From contig OY970203.1 of NCBI GenBank assembly GCA_963708325.1, positions 2,418,001 through 2,482,000 on the forward strand: DNA of 64,000 bases. Direction: 5' to 3'. Shown piece after piece: positions 52,167 to 62,070 of the stretch (position 1 is the first letter of the stretch; each line of letters opens with the position of its first letter). Source of the DNA: G963708325 sp963708325. Its GTDB lineage: Bacteria; Actinomycetota; Thermoleophilia; Solirubrobacterales; 70-9. Under the pieces are notes generated by a model. The model was not told the origin of the DNA and did not search any database. It saw only the letters and a list, made by a program, of their open reading frames with translations. Position numbers and translations under genes: made by a program.

Positions 52167-52976
52167 GTGTCTCCCGGGATGATCGAGCAGATCGTCGCTG
52201 CGGCTCGGCAGGGCGTCGACCGGCGCCGCGCCGAGGTCCCGCTCGAGCGGCTGCGGGAGCAGCTCTCCGTCCGCGGCCCGGACCGGCCCTTCAGCGAGGC
52301 GCTGGTCAGGCCCGGGCTTTCGCTGATCGCCGAGTTCAAGCGTCGCTCGCCCAGCGCCGGCGAGATTCGCTCCGCCGCCGGCGTTGCCGACCTGGTCACC
52401 GCCTATGAGCGCGGCGGCGCCGCGGCGATCTCCGTGCTCACCGAGGCGGACCACTTCGACGGCTCGCTCGACGACCTGCGCGCCGCCCGCGAAGCGTCGA
52501 GCCTGCCGATCCTGCGAAAGGACTTCACGATCGATCCCTACCAGCTCTACGAGGCGGCGGTGAGCGGCGCCGACGCGGTGCTGCTGATCGTCGCGGTGCT
52601 CGGCGACGATGACCTGGCGGCCCTCCACGACGAGGCGCGCGAGCTGGACCTCGACTGCATCGTCGAGGTCCACGACGCCGCCGAGCTGGAGCGGGCGCTG
52701 GCGCTCGACGTGGACGTGCTCGGGATCAACAACCGCGACCTGGAGGACTTCAGCGTGGACGTCGCCACCACCCACGAGCTGATGCCCGACGTCCCGGCGG
52801 GCAAGGCCGTCGTCTCCGAGAGCGGCATCTCCGACCGCGCCCAGCTCGAGGCGCTGGAGCGGATCGGGGTCGACGCGGTGCTGCTCGGCGAGGCGCTGAT
52901 GCGCGCCGACGATCCGGAGATGGCGATCCGCGACCTCATGCTCGACGAGGAAGCGACGCGCGAGCACTTCCTCTAG
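52167..52976 (+). CDS. trpC: Indole-3-glycerol-phosphate synthase
   Basis: 269 residues. TIM barrel with the catalytic Lys/Glu set: LSLIAEFKRRSPSAGEIR, SVLTEADHFDGSLDDLR, PILRKDFTIDPYQLYEA, CIVEVHDAAELERA and GINNRDLEDF, VSESGISDRAQLEAL. Start GTG 52167 or ATG 52179; both are 28-40 nt after trpD. The trpF domain is separate, beyond an inserted protease gene. Confidence 0.94.
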   Translation: MSPGMIEQIVAAARQGVDRRRAEVPLERLREQLSVRGPDRPFSEALVRPGLSLIAEFKRRSPSAGEIRSAAGVADLVTAYERGGAAAISVLTEADHFDGSLDDLRAAREASSLPILRKDFTIDPYQLYEAAVSGADAVLLIVAVLGDDDLAALHDEARELDLDCIVEVHDAAELERALALDVDVLGINNRDLEDFSVDVATTHELMPDVPAGKAVVSESGISDRAQLEALERIGVDAVLLGEALMRADDPEMAIRDLMLDEEATREHFL

Positions 52977-52990
52977 CCGCCCGCCACGTC

Positions 52991-53045
52991 TTTTAGGCCG
53001 CGCACAGCGGCGTTTTAGCCGTCGTTAAGCGAGCTAGCCGACACT
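52991..53045 (+). promoter_or_regulatory. Terminator/operator region before the HtrA gene
   Basis: GCCGC (52997-53001), GCACA, GCGGC (53007-53011) followed by GTTTTAG can act as a weak terminator for trpC. TTTTAG occurs twice, at 52991-52996 and 53013-53018, 22 bp apart (two helical turns), with TTAAGC at 53025, a striking A/T content for this genome. GACACT at 53040-53045 is a -10 candidate 9 nt before ATG 53055. The repeats may bind a stress regulator. Confidence 0.4.
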
Positions 53046-53054
53046 GGCCGGGCG

Positions 53055-54272
53055 ATGCGAAGAGCGCAGTTCATCGCCCGCAGCCCGTTCGGAGCCGCCG
53101 CGATCGGTGGCCTCGTCGTCGCGCTTGCGGGCTGGATCGCGATCGCCGCCGGGGCGATCGGCACCCGCAAGGAGTTCGGGCTCACCGGGCCGGAGGCGCC
53201 GCTGCTGAAGCCCGCATCGGACAAGTCCGCCAAGGGCAACACCGTCAACGCGATCTACCGCCACGACGCGCCCGGTGTGGCGTTCATCGAGGCCGAGTCG
53301 GCGCCGCAGCAGAGCTCGCCATTCAACCTGTTCCCAACGCCGCAGCGCGGGCCGGCGACCGGGTCGGGCTTCGTCGTCGACAACGCCGGCCACATCCTCA
53401 CCAACGCCCACGTGGTCGCCGGCGCCGACCGGATCCGGGTCGCGCTCGGGAGCGACAAGTCCTTCGTCGACGCCACCAAGGTGGGCGAGGACCCCTCCAC
53501 GGACCTGGCGCTGCTCAAGGTCAACGTCGACAGCTCCAAGCTTCACCCCCTGCCGCTCGGCTCCTCCTCGAAGTTGAACGTGGGCGACCCGGTGGTGGCG
53601 ATCGGCAACCCGTTCGGGCTCGACCGCACCGTCACGAGCGGGATCGTCTCGGCGCTGCAGCGCCAGATCGACGCCCCCAACCACTTCACGATCGACAACG
53701 TGATCCAGACCGACGCCCCGATCAACCCCGGCAACTCGGGAGGCCCGCTGCTCGACGCCGGCGGCCGCGTGATCGGGATCAACTCGCAGATCGAGACCGG
53801 TGGCGGCGGCGGATCGGTGGGGATCGGCTTCGCGATCCCGATCGACACCGCCCGCCAGGTGGTCGGCCAGCTGCTGAAGACGGGCACGGTCACGCATGCC
53901 TTCCTCGGCATCACCGGAACGACGATCGACCCCTCGATCTCCAAGGCGCTCAACCTCCCCGCCGACAAGGGCGTCCTCGTGCAGGACGCCTTCACGGGCG
54001 GGCCGGCCGACCGCGCCGGGATCCAGGGCGGCACGACCCAGGCGACCCTGGACGGCCAGAACCTCCTCCTCGGCGGGGACATCATCACCGCCGTGGACGG
54101 CCACGCCGTCACCGACATGCAGCAGGTCGTCCACGCCGTCGAGGCGAAGCAGCCCGGCGACAGGATGCAGATCGACATCCTTCGTCACGGCAAGCAGCAG
54201 ACGGTGACGGTGACGCTGGGCGAGCGCCCGCAGCACCTGCAGGACTCCGAGCGGCAGCCGTTCAGCCGCTGA
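53055..54272 (+). CDS. HtrA/DegP-type serine protease with PDZ domain
   Basis: 405 residues. An uncleaved N-terminal membrane anchor (about 12-34), then a trypsin-like domain with His in ILTNAHVVAGADRIRVAL, Asp in DPSTDLALLKVNVD and Ser in NPGNSGGPLLDAGGRVIGIN, followed by one PDZ domain (FLGITGTTID, GVLVQDAFTGGPADRAGIQ, GGDIITAVDGHAVTDMQQVV). It degrades or refolds misfolded extracytoplasmic proteins. It stands between trpC and trpF, with its own promoter-like region, so it is probably regulated apart from tryptophan synthesis. Confidence 0.94.
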   Translation: MRRAQFIARSPFGAAAIGGLVVALAGWIAIAAGAIGTRKEFGLTGPEAPLLKPASDKSAKGNTVNAIYRHDAPGVAFIEAESAPQQSSPFNLFPTPQRGPATGSGFVVDNAGHILTNAHVVAGADRIRVALGSDKSFVDATKVGEDPSTDLALLKVNVDSSKLHPLPLGSSSKLNVGDPVVAIGNPFGLDRTVTSGIVSALQRQIDAPNHFTIDNVIQTDAPINPGNSGGPLLDAGGRVIGINSQIETGGGGGSVGIGFAIPIDTARQVVGQLLKTGTVTHAFLGITGTTIDPSISKALNLPADKGVLVQDAFTGGPADRAGIQGGTTQATLDGQNLLLGGDIITAVDGHAVTDMQQVVHAVEAKQPGDRMQIDILRHGKQQTVTVTLGERPQHLQDSERQPFSR

Positions 54273-54302
54273 CGCGCGGCTCCACCTGCCACCATCCCAC
54301 GC

Positions 54303-54928
54303 ATGACCCGCGTGAAGATCTGTGGCGTGACCAGCCTCGATGACGCCGTCGCGGCCGTCGACCTCGGTGCCTGGGCGATCGGGCTCAACCACCACCGCGC
54401 CAGCCCGCGCTTCTGCCCGCCGGAGGCGGCGGCGGAGGTCGGCGCCGCACTGAAGCGCCAGTGCGAGGTGGCGGGCGTCTTCGTCAACGCCACCCTGGAC
54501 GAGGTCGCGAAGGCGGCCGAGAACGCCGCGCTCACGCTCGTCCAGCTCCACGGCGACGAGGGGCCTGCGTTCTGTGCCGAGGTGGCGCGCAAGACCGGCT
54601 GCAAGGTGATCAAGGCGATGCGCGTGCGAAGCGCCGCCGACGTCCGCGCCGCCGAGGCCTACCGCACCGACTACCACCTGCTCGACGCCCACCGTTCCGG
54701 CCTCGCCGGCGGAACCGGCGAGAGCTTCGACTGGGAGCTGGTCGCCGCCCGCCACTCCGAGATCCCGCTGATCCTCGCCGGCGGCCTGCGCCCGGACAAC
54801 GTCGCCGACGCCGTGGCGATCGCGCGGCCGTTCGCCGTGGACGTCGCCACCGGGGTCGAGGCCGCTCCCGGCCATAAGGACCGGGCGCTGATGGAGGGCT
54901 TCTTCGACGGCGTGGGGGCGGTGGCGGC

Positions 54929-54932
<4 letters not shown>
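54303..54932 (+). CDS. trpF: Phosphoribosylanthranilate isomerase
   Basis: 209 residues. The catalytic Cys is in VKICGVTSLDDAVAAVDLGA, the Asp in HLLDAHRSGLAGGTGESFDW, and the phosphate loop in ILAGGLRPDNVADAVAI and VDVATGVEAAPGHKD. It converts phosphoribosyl anthranilate to CdRP. In this and related actinobacteria the step may instead use PriA, so a dedicated TrpF is informative. It overlaps trpB by 4 bp. Confidence 0.94.
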
Positions 54933-56145
<1,213 letters not shown>

Positions 56146-56158
<13 letters not shown>

Positions 56159-56952
56159 AGGAGGCGTTCGCCGCCGCGCGGGCCGAGGGGCGGGCGGCGC
56201 TGATGCCGTACATGATGGGCGGCTTTCCCGGCGGCCGGGTCTCGGCGGCGATCGCCGACGCCTACGCGGACGCCGGCGCCGACCTGGTCGAGCTGGGCGT
56301 GCCCTTCTCCGACCCGCTCGCCGACGGCCCCGTGATCCACGCCGCGGCGACGCGGGCGCTGGAGGCGGGCGCCGACCTCGACTCGGTGCTGGGCATCTGC
56401 GCCCGGATCGCCGACCGCGTCCCGGTGGCGGCGATGGTCTACGCCAACATGGTCCTCGCCGCTCGCCCGGCCGAGTTCGCGGCGCGGCTTGCCGCCGCCG
56501 GCGCCGCCGGGGCGATCGTCCCCGACCTGCCGCTGGAGGAGGCGGGCTCGCTGCGCGAGGCGCTCTCGGCGGAGGGGCTGGCGCTCGTGCCGCTGGTCGC
56601 GCCGACGACGCCGCCCGAGCGCCGCCGCCGGATCTGCGCCGCCGCGCAGGGGTTCGTCTACGTCGTCTCCGACGTCGGCGTCACGGGCGAGCGCGAGGCC
56701 GTGCCGCCGCGGCTTCGCGAGCTGGTCGAGGCGGTGCGGGCCGAGGCGTCAGTCCCCGCGGCCGTCGGCTTCGGGATCTCGACACCGGAGCAGGTCGCCG
56801 AGGTGGGGGAGATCGCCGACGGCGTGATCGTCGGCACGCGGCTGGTTCGCGCCGTCGCCGAGGCGGAGGGCACCGAGGACGCGGTCGCGGCCGTTTCGCA
56901 GTTCCTCCGCGACGCCCGTGCCCGCATGGGTGCGGGCGCGGCGATCGAGTAG
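56146..56952 (+). CDS. trpA: Tryptophan synthase alpha chain
   Basis: 268 residues from TTG 56146, within the end of trpB. Catalytic Glu and Asp are in LVELGVPFSDPLADGPVIHA; GAIVPDLPLEEAGSLREAL, YVVSDVGVTGERE and VGFGISTPEQVAEVGEIADG complete the barrel. TTG 56146 is preferred to GTG 56101 because homology begins at RIEEAFAAARAEG. Confidence 0.94.
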
Positions 56953-56955
56953 ATT
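56950..56955 (+). promoter_or_regulatory. -10 hexamer TAGATT of the small membrane gene, leaderless type
   Basis: TAGATT overlaps the trpA stop codon and ends 6 nt before GTG 56962. Confidence 0.4.
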
Positions 56956-56961
56956 GGCGCC

Positions 56962-57123
56962 GTGCAGCTCGCCATCTTCACCGTCGTCGCCGCCGGCCTG
57001 ATGGTGGTCTCCTACGCGTTCGGCCAGGGCGGGCCCGTCGCCGGCCTCGTCTTCTTCTCGGTCCTCTTCCTCGGCATCCTGGTGCAGATCACGCGGCCGC
57101 TGCGCGAGCGGCTCAAGCCCTAG
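56962..57123 (+). CDS. 53-residue two-helix membrane protein
   Basis: GTG 56962 to TAG 57121-57123. The product begins QLAIFTVVAAGLMVVSYAFG, a first transmembrane helix, then GGPVAGLVFFSVLFLGILVQ, a second helix, and ends ITRPLRERLKP with positive charge. The helix-loop-helix plan, the strong G/C third-position use and a -10 hexamer 6 nt ahead argue for a real gene. I cannot name its family. It may be cotranscribed with trpA or stand alone. Confidence 0.7.
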   Translation: MQLAIFTVVAAGLMVVSYAFGQGGPVAGLVFFSVLFLGILVQITRPLRERLKP

Positions 57124-57146
57124 CGGCCTGCCGCCGCGGACCCGGC

Positions 57147-58661
57147 TCAGCCCTCGCCGGCGGGCTCTTCGTCCTTGAGCAGGTAGCCGGCGCGGTTGAG
57201 GTGGCCGAGGACCTCGCGGCTGTGCTCGTTCTCCGCGGCGAGGTGGCGCTCCAGCCGCTCCAGGGTCGCCTCCGCCTCCCGCTCCAGGCGCTGCATCGCG
57301 AGGATCCTGCGGTCGATCGCGTCGACCTCGTGCGCCCGCGCCTCTGTCTCCGCGGCGGCGGGCGTCGACGGCGGCTCGGGGTCGTCCTCCGGGGGAGGCA
57401 CGCGGAGGGCGACCGCGATCGCCGTGCCGCTCGGATGCGCGAGCAGGAACGGCCGCGCCGACTGGTCGCGGTGGGCGAGGTAGTGGGCGAGGCGGGCGCC
57501 GACGACCTTGCCCGGGGGCCACCACAGGCAGTGCGTGGCGGCCTCCGGCGCGGCGGCGGTTCCCGCCGCGTTCTCGGACCACCAGCGCTCGGCGGCGCCG
57601 CTGACGATGATGCCGCGCAGGACCGGCTCGAACGGGGCGGGCTCGACGGCGGCGCCGCACGCCGCGGCCAGCGAGTCGGCGGCGGCATCGGCCTGGGCAA
57701 CGGCCAGGGTGCTGTGCTTGAGCGGGAGCCGGGTGCAGTCCCCCGCCGCCCAGACGCTCTCACTTCCGATCGTCAGCCCGTGCTCGTCGACCTCGATGTA
57801 GCCGCGGGCGTCGTCGGCGACGCCGCCGATGTCCGGCCCGATGCCGGCGGGCAGCGCGATCACGGCGTCGAATCGCATCCGCCTGCCGTCGGCGACGACC
57901 TCGACGGGCTCCGCCTCACCCCTCGCGGCCCGGGCGCCGGCGGGCGGGCGCCGGTGCGGGGCGCGAGGTGCGGGTCGCTCCAGCTCGCGCTCCCGGACCC
58001 GCACGCCGCCGACCACCTCGACGCCGGCTCGCTCCAGCTCGCCGTCCACGATCTCGCCGGCGGTCGCCCCGAACGCGGCGAGCGGCCGCCGCTCCTCGGT
58101 CAGCAGGGTGACGCGGACGGCTGCGCCCTGGGCCCTCGCCGCGTGGGCGAGGATCAGCGCCAGCTCGTAGGCGGCGATCGGCCACCCCGACGTCGCCGGG
58201 ACGGCGACGCCCACGCTCCCGACCTCCCCCCTGACGGCGCGGTCGACGAGGTCGCGGAGAAGCGACGGATCGCCCTCCGCCGGCCAGGCGAGCAAAGGGG
58301 CCGGGACCGCGGCCGAGCGAACGCCGACGGCGAGCAGAAGGCGGTCGAAGCCCACCCAGTCGCCGTCGTGGGTGAGCACCGCCATCCGCGTCTCGTCCAC
58401 CAGCGCCACGCGGTCGTGGACGAGCCGAGCGCCGAGCGACGCCGCGACCTCGTCGAGGGGCAGCTCATGGGGAGGATGGGTGGCGAACTCGGCGACCGCG
58501 GAGAGCGGGCGGAAGCGGAACGTGCGGTTGGGGGCGATCAGGCAGAGGTCCGCCGGCCGCTCTCCCAGCCGCTCGCGGATCGTCAGGATCGCCTCCAGCG
58601 CCGCGCAGCCGCCGCCGGCGACGACGATACGGGGGCGTTTGGCTTCTCCCTGCCTGCTCAT
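57147..58661 (-). CDS. FAD-dependent oxidoreductase, paralogue of 24662-25954, with coiled-coil tail
   Basis: 504 residues from MSRQGEAKRPRIVVAGGGCA. FAD motif VVAGGGCAALEAILTI, RFRPLSAVAEFATHPPHELP, second FAD site VWAAGDCTRLPLKHSTLAVA, then the shared signature HCLWWPPGKVVGARLAHYLA. It aligns along its length with the oxidoreductase at the end of the hydrogenase operon. It differs by a Pro/Arg-rich insert (about residues 235-265) and a C-terminal coiled coil (about 430-490, RRILAMQRLEREAEATLERL). NDH-2/sulfide-quinone-reductase-like, acceptor unknown. Confidence 0.85.
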   Translation of the reverse strand: MSRQGEAKRPRIVVAGGGCAALEAILTIRERLGERPADLCLIAPNRTFRFRPLSAVAEFATHPPHELPLDEVAASLGARLVHDRVALVDETRMAVLTHDGDWVGFDRLLLAVGVRSAAVPAPLLAWPAEGDPSLLRDLVDRAVRGEVGSVGVAVPATSGWPIAAYELALILAHAARAQGAAVRVTLLTEERRPLAAFGATAGEIVDGELERAGVEVVGGVRVRERELERPAPRAPHRRPPAGARAARGEAEPVEVVADGRRMRFDAVIALPAGIGPDIGGVADDARGYIEVDEHGLTIGSESVWAAGDCTRLPLKHSTLAVAQADAAADSLAAACGAAVEPAPFEPVLRGIIVSGAAERWWSENAAGTAAAPEAATHCLWWPPGKVVGARLAHYLAHRDQSARPFLLAHPSGTAIAVALRVPPPEDDPEPPSTPAAAETEARAHEVDAIDRRILAMQRLEREAEATLERLERHLAAENEHSREVLGHLNRAGYLLKDEEPAGEG

Positions 58662-58722
58662 CGAGCCCAATAGTGCCGCAGTCACCGCGCCGGGCACGTC
58701 CGCGGGAGGGGCCGCGCCCGGC

Positions 58723-59757
58723 TCAGGTGTAGAAGCGGCGCGCGATCTCGAGGTACTCGGGCGGCACCTCCCTGACGCCGCTCACCTCTGTGAGCGGCAC
58801 CGACACGACCTCGGTCCCCCGCAGCGCCGCCATCTGCCCGTACTCGCCGGCCCTCGCCATCTCGTACGCCTTGGTGCCGTAGCGCGTCGCCAGGATGCGG
58901 TCGCTGGAGGTCGGGGTGCCGCCGCGCTGCACGTGCCCCAGCACCGTCACCCTGGTCTCGAAGCGCGTATGCCTCTCCAGCTCCTCGGCGAGCGCGGCGC
59001 CGATCCCGCCCAGCCGCGGGTAGCCGTAGTCGTCGCTGTCGTGCGCCGGCTGGATCAGCCGGTCCTCGCCGCTCTCGAAGCTGAGCCTGGCGCCCTCGGC
59101 GACGACGACGATCGAGAAGTTCTTGCCTCGGAAGTGACGTTGGCGGATTCCCTCGCTGAGCTCCTCGACGGTGGACCGGACCTCGGGGATCACGATCGCG
59201 TCCGCGCCGCTTGCGAGCCCTGCGAAGACGGCGATCCACCCCGCGTTGCGCCCCATCACCTCGACGACCATCATCCGGTTGTGGGACTGGGCGGTGGTGT
59301 GCAGGCGGTCGATCGCGTCGCTGGCGACCTGGACCGCGGTGTCGAAGCCGAAGCACTGATCGGTGCCGGGGATGTCGTTGTCGATCGTCTTCGGCACGCC
59401 GATCAGCGGCAGCCCCTCCTCCTCCCACAGCTGGCGCGTCATCGCCATCGTGTGGTCGCCGCCGACGGCGATCACGGCGTCGAGGCCGTCGCCTTCGATC
59501 GCGTCCTTGATCTTCTCGACCGCTCCCTCGCGGTACGGCTCGAAGCTGGAGGTCAGCAGGATCGTCCCGCCGAGCGGGAGGATGCCGCCGACGGCGGGCA
59601 TGTCGAGCTGCATGTAGTCGCGCTCGGCGAGTCCGCGGAAACCGCGCATGATCCCGACGGCCTCGTCGCCGTTGTCGATCGCCGATCGGGCCACCGCCCG
59701 GATCACGGCATTCAGTCCCGGGCAGTCGCCGCCGGCGGTGAGAACGCCGACCCTCAC
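58723..59757 (-). CDS. pfkA: 6-phosphofructokinase, atypical phosphoryl-donor site
   Basis: 344 residues. PFK motifs: VGVLTAGGDCPGLNAVIRAV, the donor site VIAVGGDHTMAMT, the catalytic loop GVPKTIDNDIPGTDQCFGFD, and VVEVMGRNAGWIAVFAGLAS. In ATP enzymes the residue after GGD is Gly and the loop is PGT; PPi enzymes have Asp and PKT. This protein has His with PKT, a mixed state, so donor preference is uncertain. GTG 59757 with TATATT 6 nt ahead. It lies 46 bp downstream of a second PFK in the same direction. Confidence 0.92.
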   Translation of the reverse strand: MRVGVLTAGGDCPGLNAVIRAVARSAIDNGDEAVGIMRGFRGLAERDYMQLDMPAVGGILPLGGTILLTSSFEPYREGAVEKIKDAIEGDGLDAVIAVGGDHTMAMTRQLWEEEGLPLIGVPKTIDNDIPGTDQCFGFDTAVQVASDAIDRLHTTAQSHNRMMVVEVMGRNAGWIAVFAGLASGADAIVIPEVRSTVEELSEGIRQRHFRGKNFSIVVVAEGARLSFESGEDRLIQPAHDSDDYGYPRLGGIGAALAEELERHTRFETRVTVLGHVQRGGTPTSSDRILATRYGTKAYEMARAGEYGQMAALRGTEVVSVPLTEVSGVREVPPEYLEIARRFYT

Positions 59758-59763
59758 GCGGCG

Positions 59764-59769
59764 AATATA
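59764..59769 (-). promoter_or_regulatory. -10 hexamer TATATT of pfkA, leaderless type
   Basis: The complement of 59764-59769 reads TATATT and ends 6 nt before GTG 59757. It shows that this PFK can be transcribed apart from the upstream one. Confidence 0.5.
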
Positions 59770-59803
59770 GGCGAAGCGGGTGCCTCCCCGCCAGGAGTCG
59801 TCC

Positions 59804-60961
59804 TCAGTAGAGGAACATCGGCTTGCCGAGCACGTCGTGGACCCGGGGCCGGTAGCTCTCGGCGTCGTACAGGGCGGCGACGTCGGCCCGCTTGATCCCC
59901 TGAACCGTCGTGTCCACGGGCACGGTCGTGTACTGGCCATCCTGGAGGGCGACCATGCGCCCCGCGTGGCCGCGCAGCAGCTCGCCGACCGCGAGGTTGC
60001 CGAAGGAGATCGCCGCCATCCGGTCGAGCGAGTCGGGGACGCCGGCCCGCATCAGGTAGGCGAGCTGCTGGCTGAGCGTGTCGATCCCGGTCACCTCCTT
60101 CAGGGCCTCGGTGAGGACGACGCCGATCCCGCCCAGCTTGCGGTGCCCGTAGGCGTCCTCCTGCCCGTACTCGACGACCTGGCCTCCGAGCATCGTCGCC
60201 CCCTCGGAGACGGCGACCATCGCGTACACGCTCGGGTTGCGCCTGCGGTCTTCGACCAGGAACTCGGCGAGCCGCTCGACGTCGAACGGGACCTCGGGGA
60301 TCAGGGTGCGGTCGACGTCGCCGAGGTAGGCCGAGATCAGGGCGGTCTCGCCGGAGTTGCGGCCGAACAGCTCCACGACCGCGATCCGCTCGTGGGACCC
60401 GGTCGGCGTGCGCAGCTGGTTCATGAACTCGACGCTGCGGGTGACCGCGGTGGAGAAGCCGATGCAGTAGTCGGTGCCGAAGACGTCGTTGTCCATCGTC
60501 TTCGGAATCGAGACCACCGCGACCCCCTCGTGGTGGAGGCGGACGCCGTAGGAGAGGGTGTCGTCGCCGCCGATCGGGACCATCGTGTCGATCCCGAGGT
60601 GCTCGAGGACCTGCAGGACGTAGGGGGTGCAGTCGGCCGTCCCGGACTCCTCGTCGTAGGGGAACCGGCCCTCCAGGAACTCCGGCATCGCTCCCTTCTT
60701 GACCCGTCCGGGGTTGGTCCGTGAGGTGTGCAGGTGGGTGCCGCCGTAGCGGTCGATCGTCCGCACGCCGGCCTTGGTCAGCGGCTCCACCCATTCGCCG
60801 CCGCCGTCCGGCTTGTCGATGTCGTAGTTGAGCAGGCCGCCCCAGCCACGGCGGATCCCGACGACCTCGATCCCGGCGTCCTCGGCGCGGTTGACGACGG
60901 CCTTGATGCAGGGGTTCAGCCCCGGTACGTCGCCCCCGCCTGTGAGCAGCCCGATCCGCAT
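59804..60961 (-). CDS. Phosphofructokinase, pyrophosphate-type signature
   Basis: 385 residues. RIGLLTGGGDVPGLNPCIKA, donor site VPIGGDDTLSYGV, catalytic loop SIPKTMDNDVFGTDYCIGF, and AVVELFGRNSGETALISAYL. GGDD together with PKTMDND is the combination known from PPi-dependent phosphofructokinases, which act reversibly in glycolysis and gluconeogenesis. Longer than its neighbour by about 40 residues. ATG 60961, with GATACG 8 nt upstream as a possible -10. Confidence 0.92.
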   Translation of the reverse strand: MRIGLLTGGGDVPGLNPCIKAVVNRAEDAGIEVVGIRRGWGGLLNYDIDKPDGGGEWVEPLTKAGVRTIDRYGGTHLHTSRTNPGRVKKGAMPEFLEGRFPYDEESGTADCTPYVLQVLEHLGIDTMVPIGGDDTLSYGVRLHHEGVAVVSIPKTMDNDVFGTDYCIGFSTAVTRSVEFMNQLRTPTGSHERIAVVELFGRNSGETALISAYLGDVDRTLIPEVPFDVERLAEFLVEDRRRNPSVYAMVAVSEGATMLGGQVVEYGQEDAYGHRKLGGIGVVLTEALKEVTGIDTLSQQLAYLMRAGVPDSLDRMAAISFGNLAVGELLRGHAGRMVALQDGQYTTVPVDTTVQGIKRADVAALYDAESYRPRVHDVLGKPMFLY

Positions 60962-61029
60962 GGCGCAGTCGTATCACGCCGCAGGCGTGCGCGAGCGCCG
61001 AGCTTCGCGACCGCCTCGGGCCCTGCCCG

Positions 61030-61035
61030 TAGAAT
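61030..61035 (+). promoter_or_regulatory. -10 hexamer TAGAAT before the lipoprotein gene, leaderless type
   Basis: TAGAAT ends 9 nt before ATG 61045; no Shine-Dalgarno is seen. Confidence 0.5.
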
Positions 61036-61044
61036 CGCCCGCCC

Positions 61045-62037
61045 ATGCGGGACCCCTCGCGCCGCCTCGCCGCTCTCGCCGCCGTCTTCGCCATGGCACT
61101 GGCCGTCGGCGGCTGCGGCAGCGCCGAAAACGCCAACAACGAGACCCGCACCAGGACGCTGAGCGTGTACGTAAGCGTCCCCCTGGCCGGCCAGGACGCG
61201 GCCGCGGGCCGGGCCGTCGTCAACGGCGCCAAGCTGGCGCTCGCGCAGGCCAGCGGCACGGTGGGCGACCTCGAGGTTCGCGCCCTCTACCTCGACGACA
61301 CCGGCGGCGGGGCGCGCTGGAGTCCCGTGGTCACCGCCGACAACGCCCGCCGCGCCGCCGAGGACACCTCCGCGATCGCCTACATCGGCGAGCTCTCCTC
61401 CGGCGCCACCCGCTTCTCGCTGCCGATCACCAACCAGGCGGAGACGCTCCACGTCTCGCCGGCGGCGACGGCCGTGGACCTGACCCGCCAGGTGGCCGGC
61501 GGCGAGGACCCGGCTCGGTTGCGTCCCAGCGGCAAGCAGACGTTCGCGCGGATCGTGCCGGCCGACGACGTCCAGGCGCGCGCCGCGGCGCGGTTTGCGA
61601 ACCAGGTCGGCGTGGCGAGGATCCCGCCGCTCCAGTACGCCGACCCCGGGCGGCTCGAGGACGGGACGCGCTACACGTCGCCCGTCTTCGGCTGGAGCGC
61701 CGGCGGCCCCGAGCCGCAGCCCTCGGCGCCGCCCGGCGCCGAGCGCGAGGCGCGCCGGTTCGGCGACGAGTACCTGAAGCGCTACGGCCGGGTCGCACCG
61801 CCCTACGCGGCCCAGGGCTACGAGGCGATGGCCGCGGTGCTAGACGCGATCCGACGCGCCGGCGACGGAGGCGACAACCGCGCCGACGTGATCGGCGCCT
61901 TCCTCGACACCCACGACCGCCGCTCCCCGATCGGCACCTACTCGATCGAACCCGACGGCGACACGACGCTGAAAGACGTGGCCGGCCTCAAGATCGAGCA
62001 CGGCCGTCCCTTCTTCGAGAAGAGCCTGACCGGCTAG
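61045..62037 (+). CDS. Lipoprotein, branched-chain amino-acid ABC transporter-type binding protein, shortened
   Basis: 330 residues. A lipoprotein signal with lipobox VGGC (LAAVFAMALAVGGCGS), then a periplasmic-binding type I fold: VYVSVPLAGQDAAAGRAVVN, GAKLALAQASG, IAYIGELSSGATRFSLPITN, and LKRYGRVAPPYAAQGYEAMA. The family is usually 370-420 residues; the second lobe around residues 180-225 is short and Pro/Gly-rich (WSAGGPEPQPSAPPG), so ligand binding may be altered. No permease or ATPase genes are near, so it may be a stand-alone receptor. Confidence 0.85.
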   Translation: MRDPSRRLAALAAVFAMALAVGGCGSAENANNETRTRTLSVYVSVPLAGQDAAAGRAVVNGAKLALAQASGTVGDLEVRALYLDDTGGGARWSPVVTADNARRAAEDTSAIAYIGELSSGATRFSLPITNQAETLHVSPAATAVDLTRQVAGGEDPARLRPSGKQTFARIVPADDVQARAAARFANQVGVARIPPLQYADPGRLEDGTRYTSPVFGWSAGGPEPQPSAPPGAEREARRFGDEYLKRYGRVAPPYAAQGYEAMAAVLDAIRRAGDGGDNRADVIGAFLDTHDRRSPIGTYSIEPDGDTTLKDVAGLKIEHGRPFFEKSLTG

Positions 62038-62070
62038 CGAGCCGGCCTGGGCACGGCGCGGGGCGCGGGC

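Noticed and set aside
57074..57123. GTG 57074-type internal starts inside the small membrane frame
   Set aside because: The full frame from GTG 56962 has two helices and a -10 hexamer; internal starts would cut the second helix.
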